Origin: Chrysoporthe austroafricana
Taxonomy: Eukaryota > Ascomycota > Sordariomycetes > Diaporthales > Cryphonectriaceae
Direction of reading: 5' to 3'
DNA length: 64,000 nt
NCBI GenBank assembly: GCA_001051155.2
Contig: JYIP02000005.1
Coordinates: 4,216,001 to 4,280,000 of the forward strand
A program made the position numbers and the translations under genes. Shown in pieces: positions 44,305 through 57,113 of the stretch (its first letter is position 1; every line of letters begins with the position of its first letter). The notes beneath the pieces were generated by a model, which was not told where the DNA came from, ran no database searches, and saw nothing but the letters and a program-made list of their open reading frames with translations.

Positions 44305-47300
44305 GACCGGTGCTTTTGGATTAGTTATGATACCCATGTCATACTATGTAGAAATGCCAAAACGACTCTGAAAATTACCACAAGGCCCGTCTGTGAACAT
44401 TGAGTCAGTGAAGGAATAGGGCGACGTCCGGGCGATGGTCGCTCACGACGCCGACAATGAGGCCCGCCTGTGAGGTGCAATGCTACCAAACACATGCGCT
44501 TAGTCCTTTGCCCCATGTCCGGTGCTTGATCACCTTGTTCCCTTTCCTCCCACAAAGAAAAAGAAAGGCAGCCTCGGCGTTTCGGGGAGCCTATCGTATT
44601 TCCTGCAAAAGGTAAAGGGTCGCGGCAGTAAGGCTTCGAGACCGCGCCGTATTTGCTTTTTCGACCTGAATGATCATGACCCTACCTCGTATCGCTGTTG
44701 TTGGTACGATCATGATTCTCACAACCACGCCACGAAATTTGTCTGGAGTCTTCCGGTCTTGTCTGATGCGCATCTCTCCACGGAAGCGATGGCACCAGAC
44801 TCGCCGAATTGGCTTTGGCTGATGGACTGCAAGAGATCTCAACAATGCGATGCTCTTCCCCCACCGCCTTGCACTTGCTGGTTGAACCCCCCGCCCCGGG
44901 TGGAAACTTTCAGGCGCAGCGTGACTTTATGAACTCTGCAAGGACATGCACCCAAAGCTCATGCTTAGTAGAGCTATAGTGATGCGCCGCGTCCGAATCT
45001 GGCATAAGGCCATATGGCGTCTTGCACATGGTTTTGTGTGACAAATTCGAGGCCGCACGAGGGACCATCTAAGTCGGATGCGCTGCATGTAGATGACATG
45101 TCTCAATGCCCTACGAGTGAAGGAGTCCACAGAGGTACTGATCCTGGACGGGAACATGGTCCTCGAGAGCAAAGTGTTTGCCTCGCGGGATATGGTGTTC
45201 GTCTGACGCTAGACCCTAGCAGAATATCTGTCCGCAAGTATGTCAGGCCTTGCCATGCAGTCCGGGCCGTCGCACGAAATGTGGCTCGACTCGAGCCTGA
45301 TGGGGATGGCGAAAACGTACTAGGATAGACAATGATCGCTTCATGCGTCGGTGATCGTCGCGAAAGAGGCATCAGAGGGCAGGGAACTTTGCCGTGTCGG
45401 CGACCATCGTGTGCTCGAGATCTCACCGTGTCTCAGCCTAGGTCGTGGCACGTTGAGACACGATGTCGCCATGCCGCCGCGTTTAACGCCGCGGGGTCCC
45501 GAAGGCGCTTGGCGTCCGGCGGCCGTGTGCAAAGGAGTGGAAGAACTCCTTAGAGGAGGCGTACGGGGAACCATTGCCAGCCTCGGGTGGCACAGTTGCA
45601 GAGGCCACCTGCACTCCAAACAATAGTTTCAGGGGCCTCAGCCAGACGTCGGCCGCCTTCTGCCACTGGCAGGCGGGCTAAATCGACCTGATTTCCCCCG
45701 TACAGGCGGTGAGCCTCCGGCATCCTCCTGCGCGAGATCTTGAATGAGTATGAAGCTCCGACGCGTGTCGGCAGTCGAAGAGATTAACATAACCGACTTA
45801 GCTCGGAGACCGGAGCCAATATTTGGTCAGCCACATCCAGGAATTCAACATACGCCCACGCAGGGCAGGGGAGCCATGGTGCCATGTGGCTTTGGATGTG
45901 CGTCAGCAAGGGAGAGAGACGTACAGAGTAAGTGGCTTGACTGCATGGTGTTTGTCAACGCAGACCTAGGCATGGTAGGCGATGACAAGAATAGTGAAGG
46001 GAGGAGGTCAATACACATCCAAACCTAGTGCTCGGATCGGATCGGAGACAGCGGGCGCCATCGAGTGCGTGCAAGACCGGACGACTTTGGGCCTGTGATA
46101 TGTAGGGGTCGACTGCAGCGCAGCGCGCAGCGTCGAAGGAACAGGATCGCGCATCCTGGATCACATTCCCACGTGGCGTGATGCTCGGCGCCCAAGACCC
46201 TGGCGGGCTTGCTGCTTGCTGCACATAGTACTAATGGTAGGGGCGCGACTCGTGGCAGGCCAAGATGTGAGGGCGCGGAACAGGGACAGTGGCCTCACGC
46301 CCGGCCCAGCAGCGCATCTTGCTTCGCTGACCTCGACTCCCGAGCGGAGGCAGGGGCGGAACCGGACAGTCCATTGTGGTTTCGATGAAGTGGGCAGGGA
46401 GCGTCGCTGATGAAGCTGGACACTGGGCGACTGAAGACGCAGCGCCCCGATCCCCCCTCCAGAGCCTATAGAGGCCTCGAGTCCGGCACCTGCTTCTTAC
46501 AGTTCACGCACTGCCGCCTGGTAGGTAGTAGTAAGGATATAGGCCGCTCACTCGATCGCTGGCAGACGGGAGGCACCGATCGGGTGCAACCCAGGGGCCA
46601 AAGTCCGTACGGGAATGGTGCGTCGGCGGGTAGAGGCATCGCGATCCTGCCAGGTCTTCGTGTTAACGATCTGGTGGCGCGGTGGGACAGGTAGTAGGCG
46701 GATGAGGTGCTGAGCCCACGCGAGCCGGGCTCCTGTCAGCTCGTCGGCAGAGTGTGACACATCTCGCTGAGCTCGGGAGCCTTCTCGCTTGTCCTGTGGT
46801 TGCCTGCGACAGGGTCGAGGTCCGACATGACTCTGACGGGAGACCCAGACACAAGCGGTCCTTGAGAGTACGGCAAGGTAAGTAGACACACTGGCCTCTT
46901 GCAATAGGACGGGAGGTTTCAGTCGGCACGCTGGGAGGCACTCTGGCATGGTGTGCCGTAAAGGGGCCTGGCGGCCCGGAAGAGGAAATGATCCCAGATC
47001 CTCCTCGGCGAAATTTCAGATGGCCGCGCACAGATTCCCTGTCAGAGGACCGGGCACCGATTGGCGAGCCGGAAGAGCGAGGGCTCGGCTTCACTCAGGC
47101 CGGAGAAACCTATTGCGGTGCTAAGTATACCTACCACCCTGACCGCCTCTGGCCACATCTCCCGTCCCCGTCGCAGAGGACATCCACCGGAAGGCTCTCA
47201 CCTCCAATGTCCATCTCACTAGACGGCTGTGAGGCGAAGCGGCAGGAGGCCCGGGTGCATGTTGGCTGATGGTCCCTCTACCAGACTGAACAGGCACGCG

Positions 47301-47341
47301 GACTGCCTACCATGTGCCATATGAGGTGCAAGCAGGCAGAC

Positions 47342-47386
47342 GCATGGGCATGGGCATGGGCAGGGGCATGGGGCATGGGGCATGAC
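47342..47386. repeat. GGGCAT tandem repeat, G-quadruplex-capable
   Basis: Six G-runs of three or four bases on the plus strand (47346-47348, 47352-47354, 47358-47360, 47363-47366, 47370-47373, 47377-47380) are spaced by 2-3 bases, satisfying the usual G3+N1-7 quadruplex rule. Confidence 0.85.
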
Positions 47387-47982
47387 AGCGGGCTGCAGGC
47401 GGCTAGCATGGTGACAGGGGCTCATCATGTGCTACTATGGTACTAAGTACTCTGTATTCCCACGCCTGGTATGAGATCTCGGGAGGGGGCCAGGCTCTCG
47501 GCGGTTACCCTCCTGCGGCGGCACGTTGCACAGCTGGGTCTGGCCGATCTACTCACGGCGGACCGCATGTACATAGTAGCACGGGGGACAGATGGGGACA
47601 GAGCTCTTCTGACTGACTCAAGCTGGCTATCGGCGGGCGTGTGGTTGCGACTGCGGGATGGGTCCGGCACTGGGAGAAGAGAAGAGCCCTGGGCTGCAAT
47701 CAGAAGCACCTCTGGCGCCGTGATCACCCACCGCCTGCAAGAGGCGCTGTGGACACCGCGTCATCTGCAGACCTCGTGGAGGACATCCCGTACCTGGCAT
47801 CATGGCCTGCACTCCTCGCACTACCGGACACATAAAAAAGCAGCGACCTACCTCATCAGGCAGGTACAGTGAAAAGATCGATCGGCGCTGCTATCGATAG
47901 ACCCCAGAGTTCACCTGCCCAGTGCCGGCGTGCGCAGTAGTCCTGTTCCTATCCTGGCTCGCGGCTCGGCCTCTTTGTGGGG

Positions 47983-48004
47983 TGGACGTACGTACGTACG
48001 TACA
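47983..48004. repeat. Alternating GTAC self-complementary repeat
   Basis: Repeated GTAC (ACGTACGTACGTACGTACAT) forms a perfect palindrome in either phase and could extrude a small cruciform. Confidence 0.8.
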
Positions 48005-48060
48005 TAGTAGACCGGTTCCCTTCCCGAGGCCAAGACCAATAGTAGCCGGGGGTGGGGGAG

Positions 48061-48097
48061 ATTTTTTTTTTTTTAAAAAAAAATAAAAATAAAAAGG
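48061..48097. repeat. T-run followed by A-run (potential poly-T/poly-A hairpin)
   Basis: An uninterrupted T tract is followed directly by A-rich sequence (A9, then TA5-type words). In RNA or single-stranded DNA it could fold back on itself. Confidence 0.7.
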
Positions 48098-48769
48098 AGG
48101 TGAGAGACGATGAGGATATGCAGAATGCCCCGAGCCCTCGGCGTTTGCACCAGGCTGGGTTTGGGCGGTCCGTATCACATGCCATGTCCTGCCCTGCAGG
48201 CGGAGATGCGAGTACAGTACCAGAGAGGAAGAAGGAAGATTTGGTGCTGCGATTTGCAGAGGGACTAGGACGGGACCGAAGCCTGAGATGAGGGGCGGTG
48301 CTGACCCGGTAATAGTCTCGTTTGTGCCGAGCTGACCAGCGCGTCCTCCACCACGCCAGAGGGGGCACAGGCCGAAACAAACCCGGGAACTAATTAACTG
48401 CATGCTGCCATAGTACATACTGAGTAGTATGAACCCAGCAGCAAAAAGGCCTGGTTGGCCCGGCCCCGTTCGCTGGAGTAAGTTTTACTTTACTGAGTAA
48501 GTCAGTAGGCGCTCCTAGGCCTGACATGAGGTGGGTACTCTCTCCCTGCCTGTACCGCACCGTACAGTACGGCTACGGCACGAGTTCGCAGCAAGCGCGA
48601 GTACTGCCCATATAGTATACTGAGTAGCAGGGTAAGCCGGTGGGCTCCCTGGTTTTCGTGCCTTCCCACAAAGGCAGCTCAACTGGCCACCAGATGGGAC
48701 CAGGTATGACGCGACGCAATGCAACGCACCTTACCTGGTGGTAGCAGTGTGTACGTTACTATGGTGCTT

Positions 48770-48817
48770 GCTCGTGGCTCTGCTCGTGGCTCTGCTCGTG
48801 GCTCTGCTCTGGCTCCT
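48770..48817. repeat. 12-bp tandem repeat (GCTCGTGGCTCT), three perfect copies plus one diverged
   Basis: GCTCGTGGCTCT repeats head to tail from 48770 to 48805 with an imperfect fourth copy after it. The 12-bp period would keep any frame open, but no gene is recognisable around it. Confidence 0.85.
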
Positions 48818-50200
48818 GTCCTGGCAGCCTCGCCCTCGAATAGTACTCCGGTCCGTGCTGACCCGAGCCGGCCTGGCGCTGTGTGGAGCGGTACCAGAGG
48901 CGGGCGCGGGCTGGGGGGGGGGGGTTGCATGGTTGGCGCATGGGCTAGATGGGCAAATCAGATCAGAGGTGAGATATGATTTGAGTTCAGAGTCGCAAGG
49001 GCCGGCGCGACGTTGGCATGCGGCATACTCGTGGCCTGCCACGGGCCCTGGGGGCTAGAATGGCCACTAGCACGGTGCAGTGCCATGGCAAGCTAAGGCA
49101 AGGCATTCGACCGCTTCATGCGCATGGCCCATCACCCACTCACTACATGGCGGGAGCCACACGTGCCGTACCCCATGTGCCTCGATCGCGCAGGCGCGCG
49201 GGACATTCCAGGGCAGGAGAGCGCGAGGCTGGGTGGTGGAAGCGAGGACGAGAGGAGACGAGGAGGGGTGAGGTGTGCTTACGAGACACTATAGCCTGCT
49301 GATCCGTCCTGAGGTCGGTCGCACTGTATCATCAGAAGGAATCACTACTCCTGCACTCGCTGACTTGCGCACTGCGGAGTACTGTACTTACCGGCTACCA
49401 TACCTACAGCAGATAAGTACGTACTTACTGGGTGGTAATAGTAGCTAGGGCGACACCGCCGCATGCCTACTCTGTTTTTGGCCTGTGCCGTTGCGGCGCA
49501 CCCCCCCCCCCGGCATCTCCTCTCGGGGGAAACTACTGAGTTATACTGGTAGTCCACTGGGAGGCACGTCCGCTTGCTGACGGACAGGCACCGAAAGAGA
49601 AGGGAAGATAAGAAGAAGGAGAGAAAGAGGTTTGGGGCAAAAAGGAACAGGGGGGAGGAAAAAAAGAGATAGAGAGACAGAGGAGGAAAAATTAAATAAA
49701 ATAAAAGGGAGGATTGCCCAGTCAGCTACATAATACATGGTACTTTTGAGTTGCAGGTGTGCTGCTACTTTTCAAGGGTGCTTGCATGATACCCCCCTGC
49801 CGGCTCTACCTGGTGACCCCCTGTTCCCCGGGCGGGGGGCAAGGTCCTGCCTTGTACGTGGGCCGCCCCACCTCCAGCGACATCGAACTCGAGGGCCCCT
49901 CTGGCCTTGTCTGGCCTTCCCGTTCTGGGTCGCAGCAGCCCTGGACCCGCAGAGGGCACGAGCGAGCGGGTAGCGAGCCCGTGTGCGACACATGGAGAGT
50001 GGGCCTGAGAGTGGTCCCAGCCCGTGGCTGCCCGGGGGGGCTACTAATAGTAAATATGTGGCATGGTACTACTATGGTATGTACCGTGACACCTGAGGTG
50101 CTGTGTGTGCACAGCACTGCCGGGTAAGTAATGTATGTGCTGTGGCAGAGCTCCTCCCGCCGCCCCTTCTCGCTCGCTAGCATGCCGCCGTGGTGGTGAG

Positions 50201-51469
50201 TGAGTGCTGAGTAGTAACTGGCCAGTGCTGGCCTGTGCTGGCCTGGGCTCCTCCCCCACCCCCTGGGGCCTCTGGCGGCGCCACCCACATCCACCTCACC
50301 ACCATCGCCGCAGCGCTATGGGGGTGGGTACGTACTGGTACTGCCCGTCTGTCACCTTGGGTGCCCACGGGCAGGGCATCCCTACAGGCCACAGGCAGGT
50401 CGAGTCTCCTGGGCTTGGTCGATCCGGCATCCTCGCCCTCGCCCGCCCTCATCCTCGATCCTCGCCTCGCCTCGCCGCGCCCTCCTCGCCCTCACCCACA
50501 CGCACACGCCCTCGACCGTTCGCCCTTCATCCTTGCAGGATTCACTGCCCCATTGGTCTTTCTCTGTCACCCGTCAGCGGAGGGCCCACGATCCTCTTCC
50601 GCTCCTCTCTCTCCTCTCCCTCAGTCTCCAGTCCCCCATCTCTGCCCTCCCTGCTGCGCACCGTCCAGCTCCGAGGCAGAAAAGGTATCCCCGGTCTCGA
50701 GTCAAAGCCAAGGTCTCCCCATCTCGGAGCCCCTGCAGCTTCTCGCCAACCTAACCTGACCGTTGCGGGGATTCGTTGACGCCTTGTGCCTTGCCTTGTG
50801 GCCCTCCCGAGGAATAGAACTCAATTCTTCACCTCTTCATCATCCTCCTCCTCCTCCTCCTCCTCCCTCGATTGCACCCTCCCTCTAATCCGCCCTCTCG
50901 CACGACAACGCGTCTCCGAGACTCGACCAGGCTCATCACGGGCCACGAAATAGACCAGCCCAGGAGCATCACACCCTGCGCATTCGCCTCGCAATTGAGA
51001 TCCTCGACCCTCGTCTCTCACAAATCGTATTCCTCCCAGGAATTTGACATATAGAGTTTCACCGGACCGCGGCGAGCTGAGAACTTCTTGCATTTTCGCA
51101 CGGGAGACTTGCGATCGACGGTCTGGCACGAACCGACTCTAGTCTCGACCCACATCGCACGCTCTGCAGCTTTCCTGTCAACCCTGAGGATACCACTCCC
51201 GCACTCGTTATTTCACTCCGAAACCTTAATCCCTTAACGGACTCGATCATTTTCTTCCCCTCCAGACAGAAAGCCGCTCCTTTATCACAATTTCGACATC
51301 GACGTCGACATCGACAGACAGATAGACGGCTTCGCATATGGGACTTCCGGGCTCTCCTTCCCTCGCGCGTATACCACACGTTAGGTTGAACGGCCGGGCA
51401 TTGCTTCAGCCGCAGTATCTTGGTCCAGCGTAGTCCTCACCGAATTCAGTCCGTTGGAACAGCGGCATC
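50201..51469 (+). promoter_or_regulatory. Long C/T-rich leader/promoter of the bHLH gene
   Basis: About 1.2 kb of pyrimidine-rich sequence, including a (CCT)n stretch at 50841-50870, precedes the bHLH start codon. It resembles the leader of the bZIP gene at 12101-13404. A transcription start cannot be set from sequence. Confidence 0.4.
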
Positions 51470-53128
51470 ATGGCCACCGAGCAAGCCCGCCCAGCCTCGC
51501 AGAAGCTTCCTGCAGGCCTGGCTGGCGTCCTCAACCCCTCCGACGACAATAGAGACTCGGCCTACTACTCGAGCACCGACGCATCCAGCAAGCGTGCGTG
51601 GACCATTCCTCAATTCGCCTCGACCCTTCATGCGTCCCGCCCCCCTCCCCCAATCGTCACTCCGTTGCCCCTCCTCTAAGATACTGACCTGGTTCTCGTC
51701 CCAGACACCTCGGCCGCCTCGTATAATGCCGTCAACATTCTCAGTCCCACCAACTCAGGCTTCCACGATTCCAACGGTGACAAGACGCCCTCGCCCGTTT
51801 CGACCAACTTGCTGCCGCAGCCTCTAGTCTCCCCCATCACCAGTAACATGAGCGTCGCATCCATCGTCTCCCCCACCAGCCCCGCTCGCGCAGACCCTCG
51901 CCATGTCGATCGCAGCTATTCCATTGACTCCGCTCCTGGCAGCGCCGCCCTGAACGGCGATGCAGAGCCCATGTCCAGGCGCGAGAGCGTCGACAGCAGG
52001 ATCAACCAGGAGTTTGGCGGCATGAGACTTGGCCCATCGCCCTACGCGAGCGCCAACCACTCCACCACCTCCATCCAGAACACTCTGCAACAGCAGCGAA
52101 ACCCGAGGGCGGGCCTCGACGCCCTGTCCATCCACCGCATCTCAAATGGCTACCAGCCAAGCGCCGAGCGGGTTCCTCTGGACAACCAAATCAAGGCCAT
52201 CCGCACAGCCCCCACCATCACCGGACCTACAACGGGTACCATCGCGCGTGCCGCAGAGCCCACCAAGGGCCAGGCTTGGGCTTTCCCCGAGGACGAGATG
52301 CACAGGCTGCCATCGGGCGCTCATTCGCTTATAGACTCTAGGAGGAGCAGTATCGCGGACTCGTTTGCCAGCAGCCAGTTCACCGCCGAGTCGAGGCTGC
52401 CGCCTGGGCAGCGCAGGTTGGACGAGGGTCTGGCTACACCCGACTACCACCGCATGTCGAGTAACTCGGGCGAGTTCCCAGCCGTGCACCACCACTCCCT
52501 GCAGCACAGGCAACTGGGAGACTTGCAGGCGGAGGAGGCCAACGGCCACGCCGGCGCTCAGCCGTACAGCAGGACCCCTGAGTTACGTGTCAGCCACAAG
52601 CTGGCAGAGAGGAAACGCAGGACGGAGATGAAAGAGTTATTCGAACAGTTGAGGGATTTGATGCCCCAGGAGCGTGGATCCAAGGCGTCCAAGTGGGAGA
52701 TTCTCACCAAAGGTTGGTCATCCTAGTTTTACAATCCAGACGTTAGGCGAGTCCTGTCCTAGCTAATACCCATCCTAGCCATTTCCGAGCACCAGCGCCA
52801 GAACGATACCATTAAATTCCTCCAGCAGCAACACCATTCAGTCCTTTCTGAACTGGAAATGCAGCGCCGCGAGCTGGCTGCTCTGAGGATGGAGAACTCG
52901 CAGCTGCGTGGCGAGCTGACGGCTGTGTCTACAAACCATGCTACTGGAAATCACAACCAGGCGCCGTCTGGTGCACAATTTCAAACGAGAGACCCCCAGC
53001 GGCCTGAGCTCCCACCGCTTCGCTCGCTCAGTGGTGAGATACCGACGGTCCCTGAGTCGATGACCGGCGTACAATACAGCGAGCAGCCGAGAATGGGCGG
53101 CTACCGTGCTCCTGATACTCGATACTAA
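51470..53128 (+). CDS. bHLH transcription factor ('allergen Fus c 3'/AnBH1-like)
   Basis: Exons 51470-51593, 51705-52712 and 52779-53128 (introns 111 and 66 bp, GT-AG) give 493 residues. The first 330 residues are disordered, Ser/Pro-rich and contain repeated SP sites. The basic region RVSHKLAERKRRTEMKELF has the E-box-reading His/Glu/Arg pattern, followed by the first helix, a loop (MPQERGSKASKWEI) and a second helix LTKAISEHQRQND that spans the last splice junction. A coiled-coil with heptad leucines (SVLSELEMQRRELAALRMEN) follows. Binding to CANNTG sites as a dimer is expected from the family. Aspergillus AnBH1 and the 'Fus c 3' protein are the named relatives I recall; the targets here are unknown. 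Confidence 0.9.
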
Positions 53129-54704
53129 GGCTGTGCCGTCCAGTGTATACACCATACGCCTTTATTTCCACCCGTCTCTATCCGGAGACAATACTCGTTA
53201 CGGACCATGATACAACGTTGAATTTCACTTTTGACCAAGCGAAGACATCGCGTCTAGTCGCTTTGTCAGACACAGCTGAGCTGCTCGACGCGGCGGGTTT
53301 TGCCATGCTTGGACATACGTTGAAGCTAGTGAATGGGGCACTATGCAAACTCTGTCCGTCATCGTAGACCGGTTCAGTTCGTCAGAGTACCATTTATACA
53401 ATCATCATCGAGGAATGACCGTGACCAGCCGATGATCCCTTTTGTCGATACGGGCAAGGCGGGCTGATGGGGCTGTGCCCTCTTCTTCAGGTGGACGGCT
53501 GCCCTATGTGGGTGAAGTATGCCGGTCTGGACTCGTGCTTCTATTCTACTCGATTGCTTTCTTCATATACCCAATGCACCCTGGAGATAGGCTCCAGTCT
53601 TCAAATCGGGCGGACGCAGGGAGTGCCTGCCGTCCCACCAAAGGGAGCCGGTAGCAGTCTGTACGCTCGCGTTTCTGTCTCGATCTCAAGTGGACGGTAG
53701 GAAAAATCGGGGGCTTAAGAGGACCTGGTCATGTGTTGCGGGCTTGAATATGTGGCTATGACGTTGGTGGTGGAACAACCTCGGACCTTTGGCGGCCTCG
53801 AAAATAAAAAAAGAAGGAATGGATTTCTAGGACTAAGATGTGGGACTGGGACGGTGGTGGGAGCGGATGTTCAGGACGGTGATATATATACGTACTTCTT
53901 GTGCGGCGAGGGTCTTTGGGCCTATGAGGTCACCGGATATCTCACAGCACTGTGAAGATCGAGAAGTCGTCTAGACCTTGCTTTATCTGTCAATATCGTG
54001 GAAAAGACACCAGGACAAAAATAATTCATATTCACAGCGATGCTCCACGCGACGACGGACGTTTCGTGCGTGCCTTAATTTCAAGAATTGGGAATATCTA
54101 GCGGGAACATGGGTGTACGTGGCCGGAAGCACAGATACTAGCAGGCTGCCAGCTAGGTACTAACTGCAATTGATCCAGATAGAGGGCTGGTTGATCGATC
54201 TAAATCATCACATGTCAGGGCGGGAAGGTCGGGGATCCAAGGGGTCACACTGCTGTTATACTACATACAGCTACCATGGTGGTTGTGCCGAGGGACGCTC
54301 AGGTGCGTCATGGGGGTTCCGCGGGGAACAGCAGGGCCTGGCCCGGGGATGGGGGGGGCGGACACTGGACCTTGGATGCCGACCTGTCACCCCAGATCTA
54401 CCTACACTTCAACTTCAAAAAGATACCGTCAACCAGCTTAAAGGGCTCTCCTCTGCAAACACTGGCCTCGATAGACCCCCTCGTCCTCATTGCCCCGGCC
54501 GACTCGCACACCTCTGGGCTCCCTCCCATCCCACCCTCGCGTGTCCTATACGGATATCTGCGCTGCGCCAGAGGCAGACGAACGGCGCACGCCTACGAGC
54601 AGCGGCCTGCCGAGGTACTGCGCCCGCCTCCTGCTCCCTACTCCCGCGCCCACACACGTACCGGGGACGTCAAGGAGGGAATGGTCCTCGGCGGAGCTGG
54701 AGCT
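53129..54704. other. Intergenic region between bHLH and PMP4 genes
   Basis: About 1.6 kb, presumably bHLH 3' UTR followed by the PMP4 promoter. Frames at 54170-54739 and 54276-54854 overlap the PMP4 first exon in other phases and are not called. Confidence 0.5.
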
Positions 54705-55544
54705 ATGGCCGCGACTCTACAGAGCATACAGGTGTGTGAAGAAAGAAGCAGTGACGACACAGCTGCGGTGCAGTTGTCGGCCGCTAACACGCTGTCTTGC
54801 GCCTCTGCGATAGGCGGCGATCGAGCGCATCATTCTCGACCCTCGATACCATGACATCCTCGCCGTGGTCAAGGGTGCCCGCAACGGCGCCGTCTATGGC
54901 ACCAAGGTCCGCTTTCCTCATGCGCTGGTCATGATCTTCTTATTCCGATCCGGGACGTACGTTGGCTATTCTCCCGCTGCCCTGCGCCCAGTGGCCCGCG
55001 CCTAGCTGATAGTTTCTGCCCCTGAAGCGTCCGAGAGAAGCTCTGGCTCATCTTTCGCGCCACCCGTACCCACGCGCGCAACCTTGCCAAGTTTGCGACC
55101 ATATACAAGTTGACGTGCATGCTGCTCAAGCACTACGGGCCGGGCGAGCCGGGTAAGGAAGGGCCCTACGACACGCTGATCGCGGGCCTGCTGGGCGGCT
55201 ACGTCGTCTTCGGCGGGCGGTCGCGGACTTCGGGCAAGATCTCGAGCGTCAACCAGCAGATCGTCATCTACGTCTTCGCGCGTGTGGTCCTGGCCTTGGC
55301 GAGGCTGGCTGTCAGTGGCGGGTCGCCCTTCGCGCTGCCCGTCGTGTCCAGGGAGCCGGCGAGCAGTCGGGTGAGCTACTATGCATGGCCCGTGTTTGCG
55401 AGCGTGAGCTGGGGCATGGTCATGTGGCTGTTCAGGTACCATCCCGAGGACCTGCAGCCGAGCTTGAGGAGCAGTATGAGCTACATCTACGCGCAGAGTA
55501 ATGAGTGGGATTCGTTGCGGAACTTCATCTGGCACAACAAATAA
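54705..55544 (+). CDS. PMP4: Peroxisomal membrane protein 4 (PMP4/PXMP4, Tim17-like fold)
   Basis: A multi-spanning peroxisomal membrane protein related to the Tim17/22/23 fold; its transport role is not settled. Exons 54705-54731, 54814-54956 and 55028-55544 give 228 residues. The first exon encodes only MAATLQSIQ. Then come ILDPRYHDILAVVKGARNGA and the characteristic VRFPHALVMIFLFRSG, with REKLWLIFRATRTHARNLAK across the second intron. Further landmarks are AGLLGGYVVFGGRS and SVNQQIVIYVFARVVLALAR, and the C-terminal MWLFRYHPEDLQPSLRSSMS followed by YIY. The length and order match fungal PMP4 proteins. It is convergent with the mannosyltransferase gene, about 306 bp away. Confidence 0.92.
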
Positions 55545-55850
55545 TACCAACGCAGGCCGAGCGAGTTGAAGTTAAGGTGGGCTAGGGAGCTGGCGCAGAT
55601 CAGTGCATGACGGGAGCCGTGCATTTATAACTTTAGACTCGGGATCACAGAGCATATCGGCGTTTTAGGCAGGACACCCCTCCCCCCGGGGCACACTGCG
55701 TATCGGAACTAGGTACCATTCAGAGGACCAGGGCACTCTTGACGAATTGAACCTGCCTCTATCGGGAAATATATGCATTGAAACACGCGTGAGCATGTGA
55801 CAAACCACACGTCGCTCGCCTTTGACGCTATCAGGCTTCTTTGCCCGGGC

Positions 55851-57113
55851 TCAGAGGTGCCTCCAGCCATTCATCCACATGATCTGCTTCTCGTTGATGA
55901 GGCACGAGATTCCAGGCTCACTTCTCAATGCCTCACCATGCGGTGTGGCTTCTCTCCACTGTTTCACCCTCTTCAGCACGGTCACCCTTTCGAGGTGTTG
56001 TTGCAACCTCGCTCTCCAGCGCAACCAACGGTTTGCCCAGGCACCAACCACGGTGGTAAGTGGCCCTGGAAATGCGGCCCCTTGCTTTGCCTGAATGGCT
56101 CTGTACGTGGAGGCACTGTAGCCCACCCTGACATTGGGGTTTAGCCACACCCCTTTGTCTGGCCTGACAGTCAGCGGGTTATCCGCGTGTATGAGACAGC
56201 ACTCGGACGCCTCGAGGTGTAGGTCCGCCAGGCTGTCCGGAATGGCTCGAAACCGGAGCGCCTGTTCGCCGTAGAAAGGGTCGGCATCAAATACAATCAT
56301 GCCGTTCCAGCAAGACTCAACGCGCATGGGCTCGCTATGCAGGGCCGCATCCCTGGAGGTCGGGCTCAGGAACCAGGGCCAGTAACTGCTAACCGTCTTT
56401 TGACCGTCGTAGTCGCGCAGCGCGAACGTGTCATAATACGTCGAGGAGTATTTGAAATCCATGGCGCAAGCTGATGCGTAGCTGCCGTCGCGGGTGTGCA
56501 GCAGGGTGACAAAGTCCTCCACGCTGAACACAACGTCGTTTAACCACAGGAGCTTGTCGAACTTGACGCCCTGTCTCTCCAGCTCTCGCATCGGCTCCAT
56601 GGCCCTATTGCGCTCCCTAGCGAGGTATGTGATCCGCCGTAGGTCGTACAGCTTATCCTCCTCGTTCCAGATCCAGCCCTGTTCTCGGGGCCCGGCGGGG
56701 TCGGGGCGCGCCCACATCTCTTCTAGCTGTTCCCAGACCGTCATGCCCAGGCTAACGGTGTTCGGCACGCCTCGCACGTCAAGTTGCTCCTTCAGAGAAG
56801 CTAGCTTTTCTTTCGTGTCGTCCTGCGACCCGGATTCCAGGGCCGAGAAGTACACCCTGTCCGGACCGAGGTGGTCGACGAGAGCCAGTGCAGCAATGTT
56901 CCATGCTGGAAGTATCTTCCCCGTATTTCTGTGGACAGATGCGATAAAAACGGTGGTATTGTCATGGCCCGTCGTGCCTAGAAGGGTTCGCGTCGTGCGC
57001 GGTCGGTGTTGGAGGAGGACAAGTACGTCGAGGAGGAAGAGCAGCAGCAGAACTAGGATTGGCCGCCTCTGTCGGCGCACGCGTCTGAGCAGACGCTGTG
57101 AAGGAATGATCAT
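55851..57113 (-). CDS. CAP59/CMT1-family alpha-1,3-mannosyltransferase, type II membrane protein
   Basis: Family members in Cryptococcus (Cmt1, Cap59) transfer mannose in the secretory pathway; filamentous-fungal homologues probably act on cell-wall or glycolipid glycans. It is a single exon of 420 residues. A short basic N-terminus (RLLRRVRRQRRP) is followed by one membrane anchor (ILVLLLLFLLDVLVLLQ), so the catalytic part would face the Golgi/ER lumen. The family core is FIASVHRNTGKILPAWN, VYFSALESGSQDDTKEKL, RITYLARERNRAMEPMREL, FDKLLWLNDVVFSVEDFVTL (metal-binding aspartate region near residue 200), ASACAMDF, and RVESCWNGMIVFDADPF. Its promoter is squeezed between this start and the AT-rich repeat block about 0.4 kb away, so silencing spread is possible. 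Confidence 0.9.
   Translation of the reverse strand: MIIPSQRLLRRVRRQRRPILVLLLLFLLDVLVLLQHRPRTTRTLLGTTGHDNTTVFIASVHRNTGKILPAWNIAALALVDHLGPDRVYFSALESGSQDDTKEKLASLKEQLDVRGVPNTVSLGMTVWEQLEEMWARPDPAGPREQGWIWNEEDKLYDLRRITYLARERNRAMEPMRELERQGVKFDKLLWLNDVVFSVEDFVTLLHTRDGSYASACAMDFKYSSTYYDTFALRDYDGQKTVSSYWPWFLSPTSRDAALHSEPMRVESCWNGMIVFDADPFYGEQALRFRAIPDSLADLHLEASECCLIHADNPLTVRPDKGVWLNPNVRVGYSASTYRAIQAKQGAAFPGPLTTVVGAWANRWLRWRARLQQHLERVTVLKRVKQWREATPHGEALRSEPGISCLINEKQIMWMNGWRHL

Larger units (their letters stand above)
44305..50200. other. Large gene-poor intergenic region with simple repeats
   Basis: About 5.9 kb in which I see no gene on either strand; reading frames up to about 160 codons are present but look random. 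It contains several simple or structured repeats listed separately, G12 (48913-48924) and C11 (49501-49511) runs, a purine-rich stretch at 49585-49712, and many TAC/GTA-rich words. Confidence 0.5.

Noticed and set aside
47983..48097. GTAC palindrome and T/A runs considered as a replication origin or terminator
   Set aside because: Simple repeats without neighbouring genes or origin-specific features; no evidence beyond base composition.
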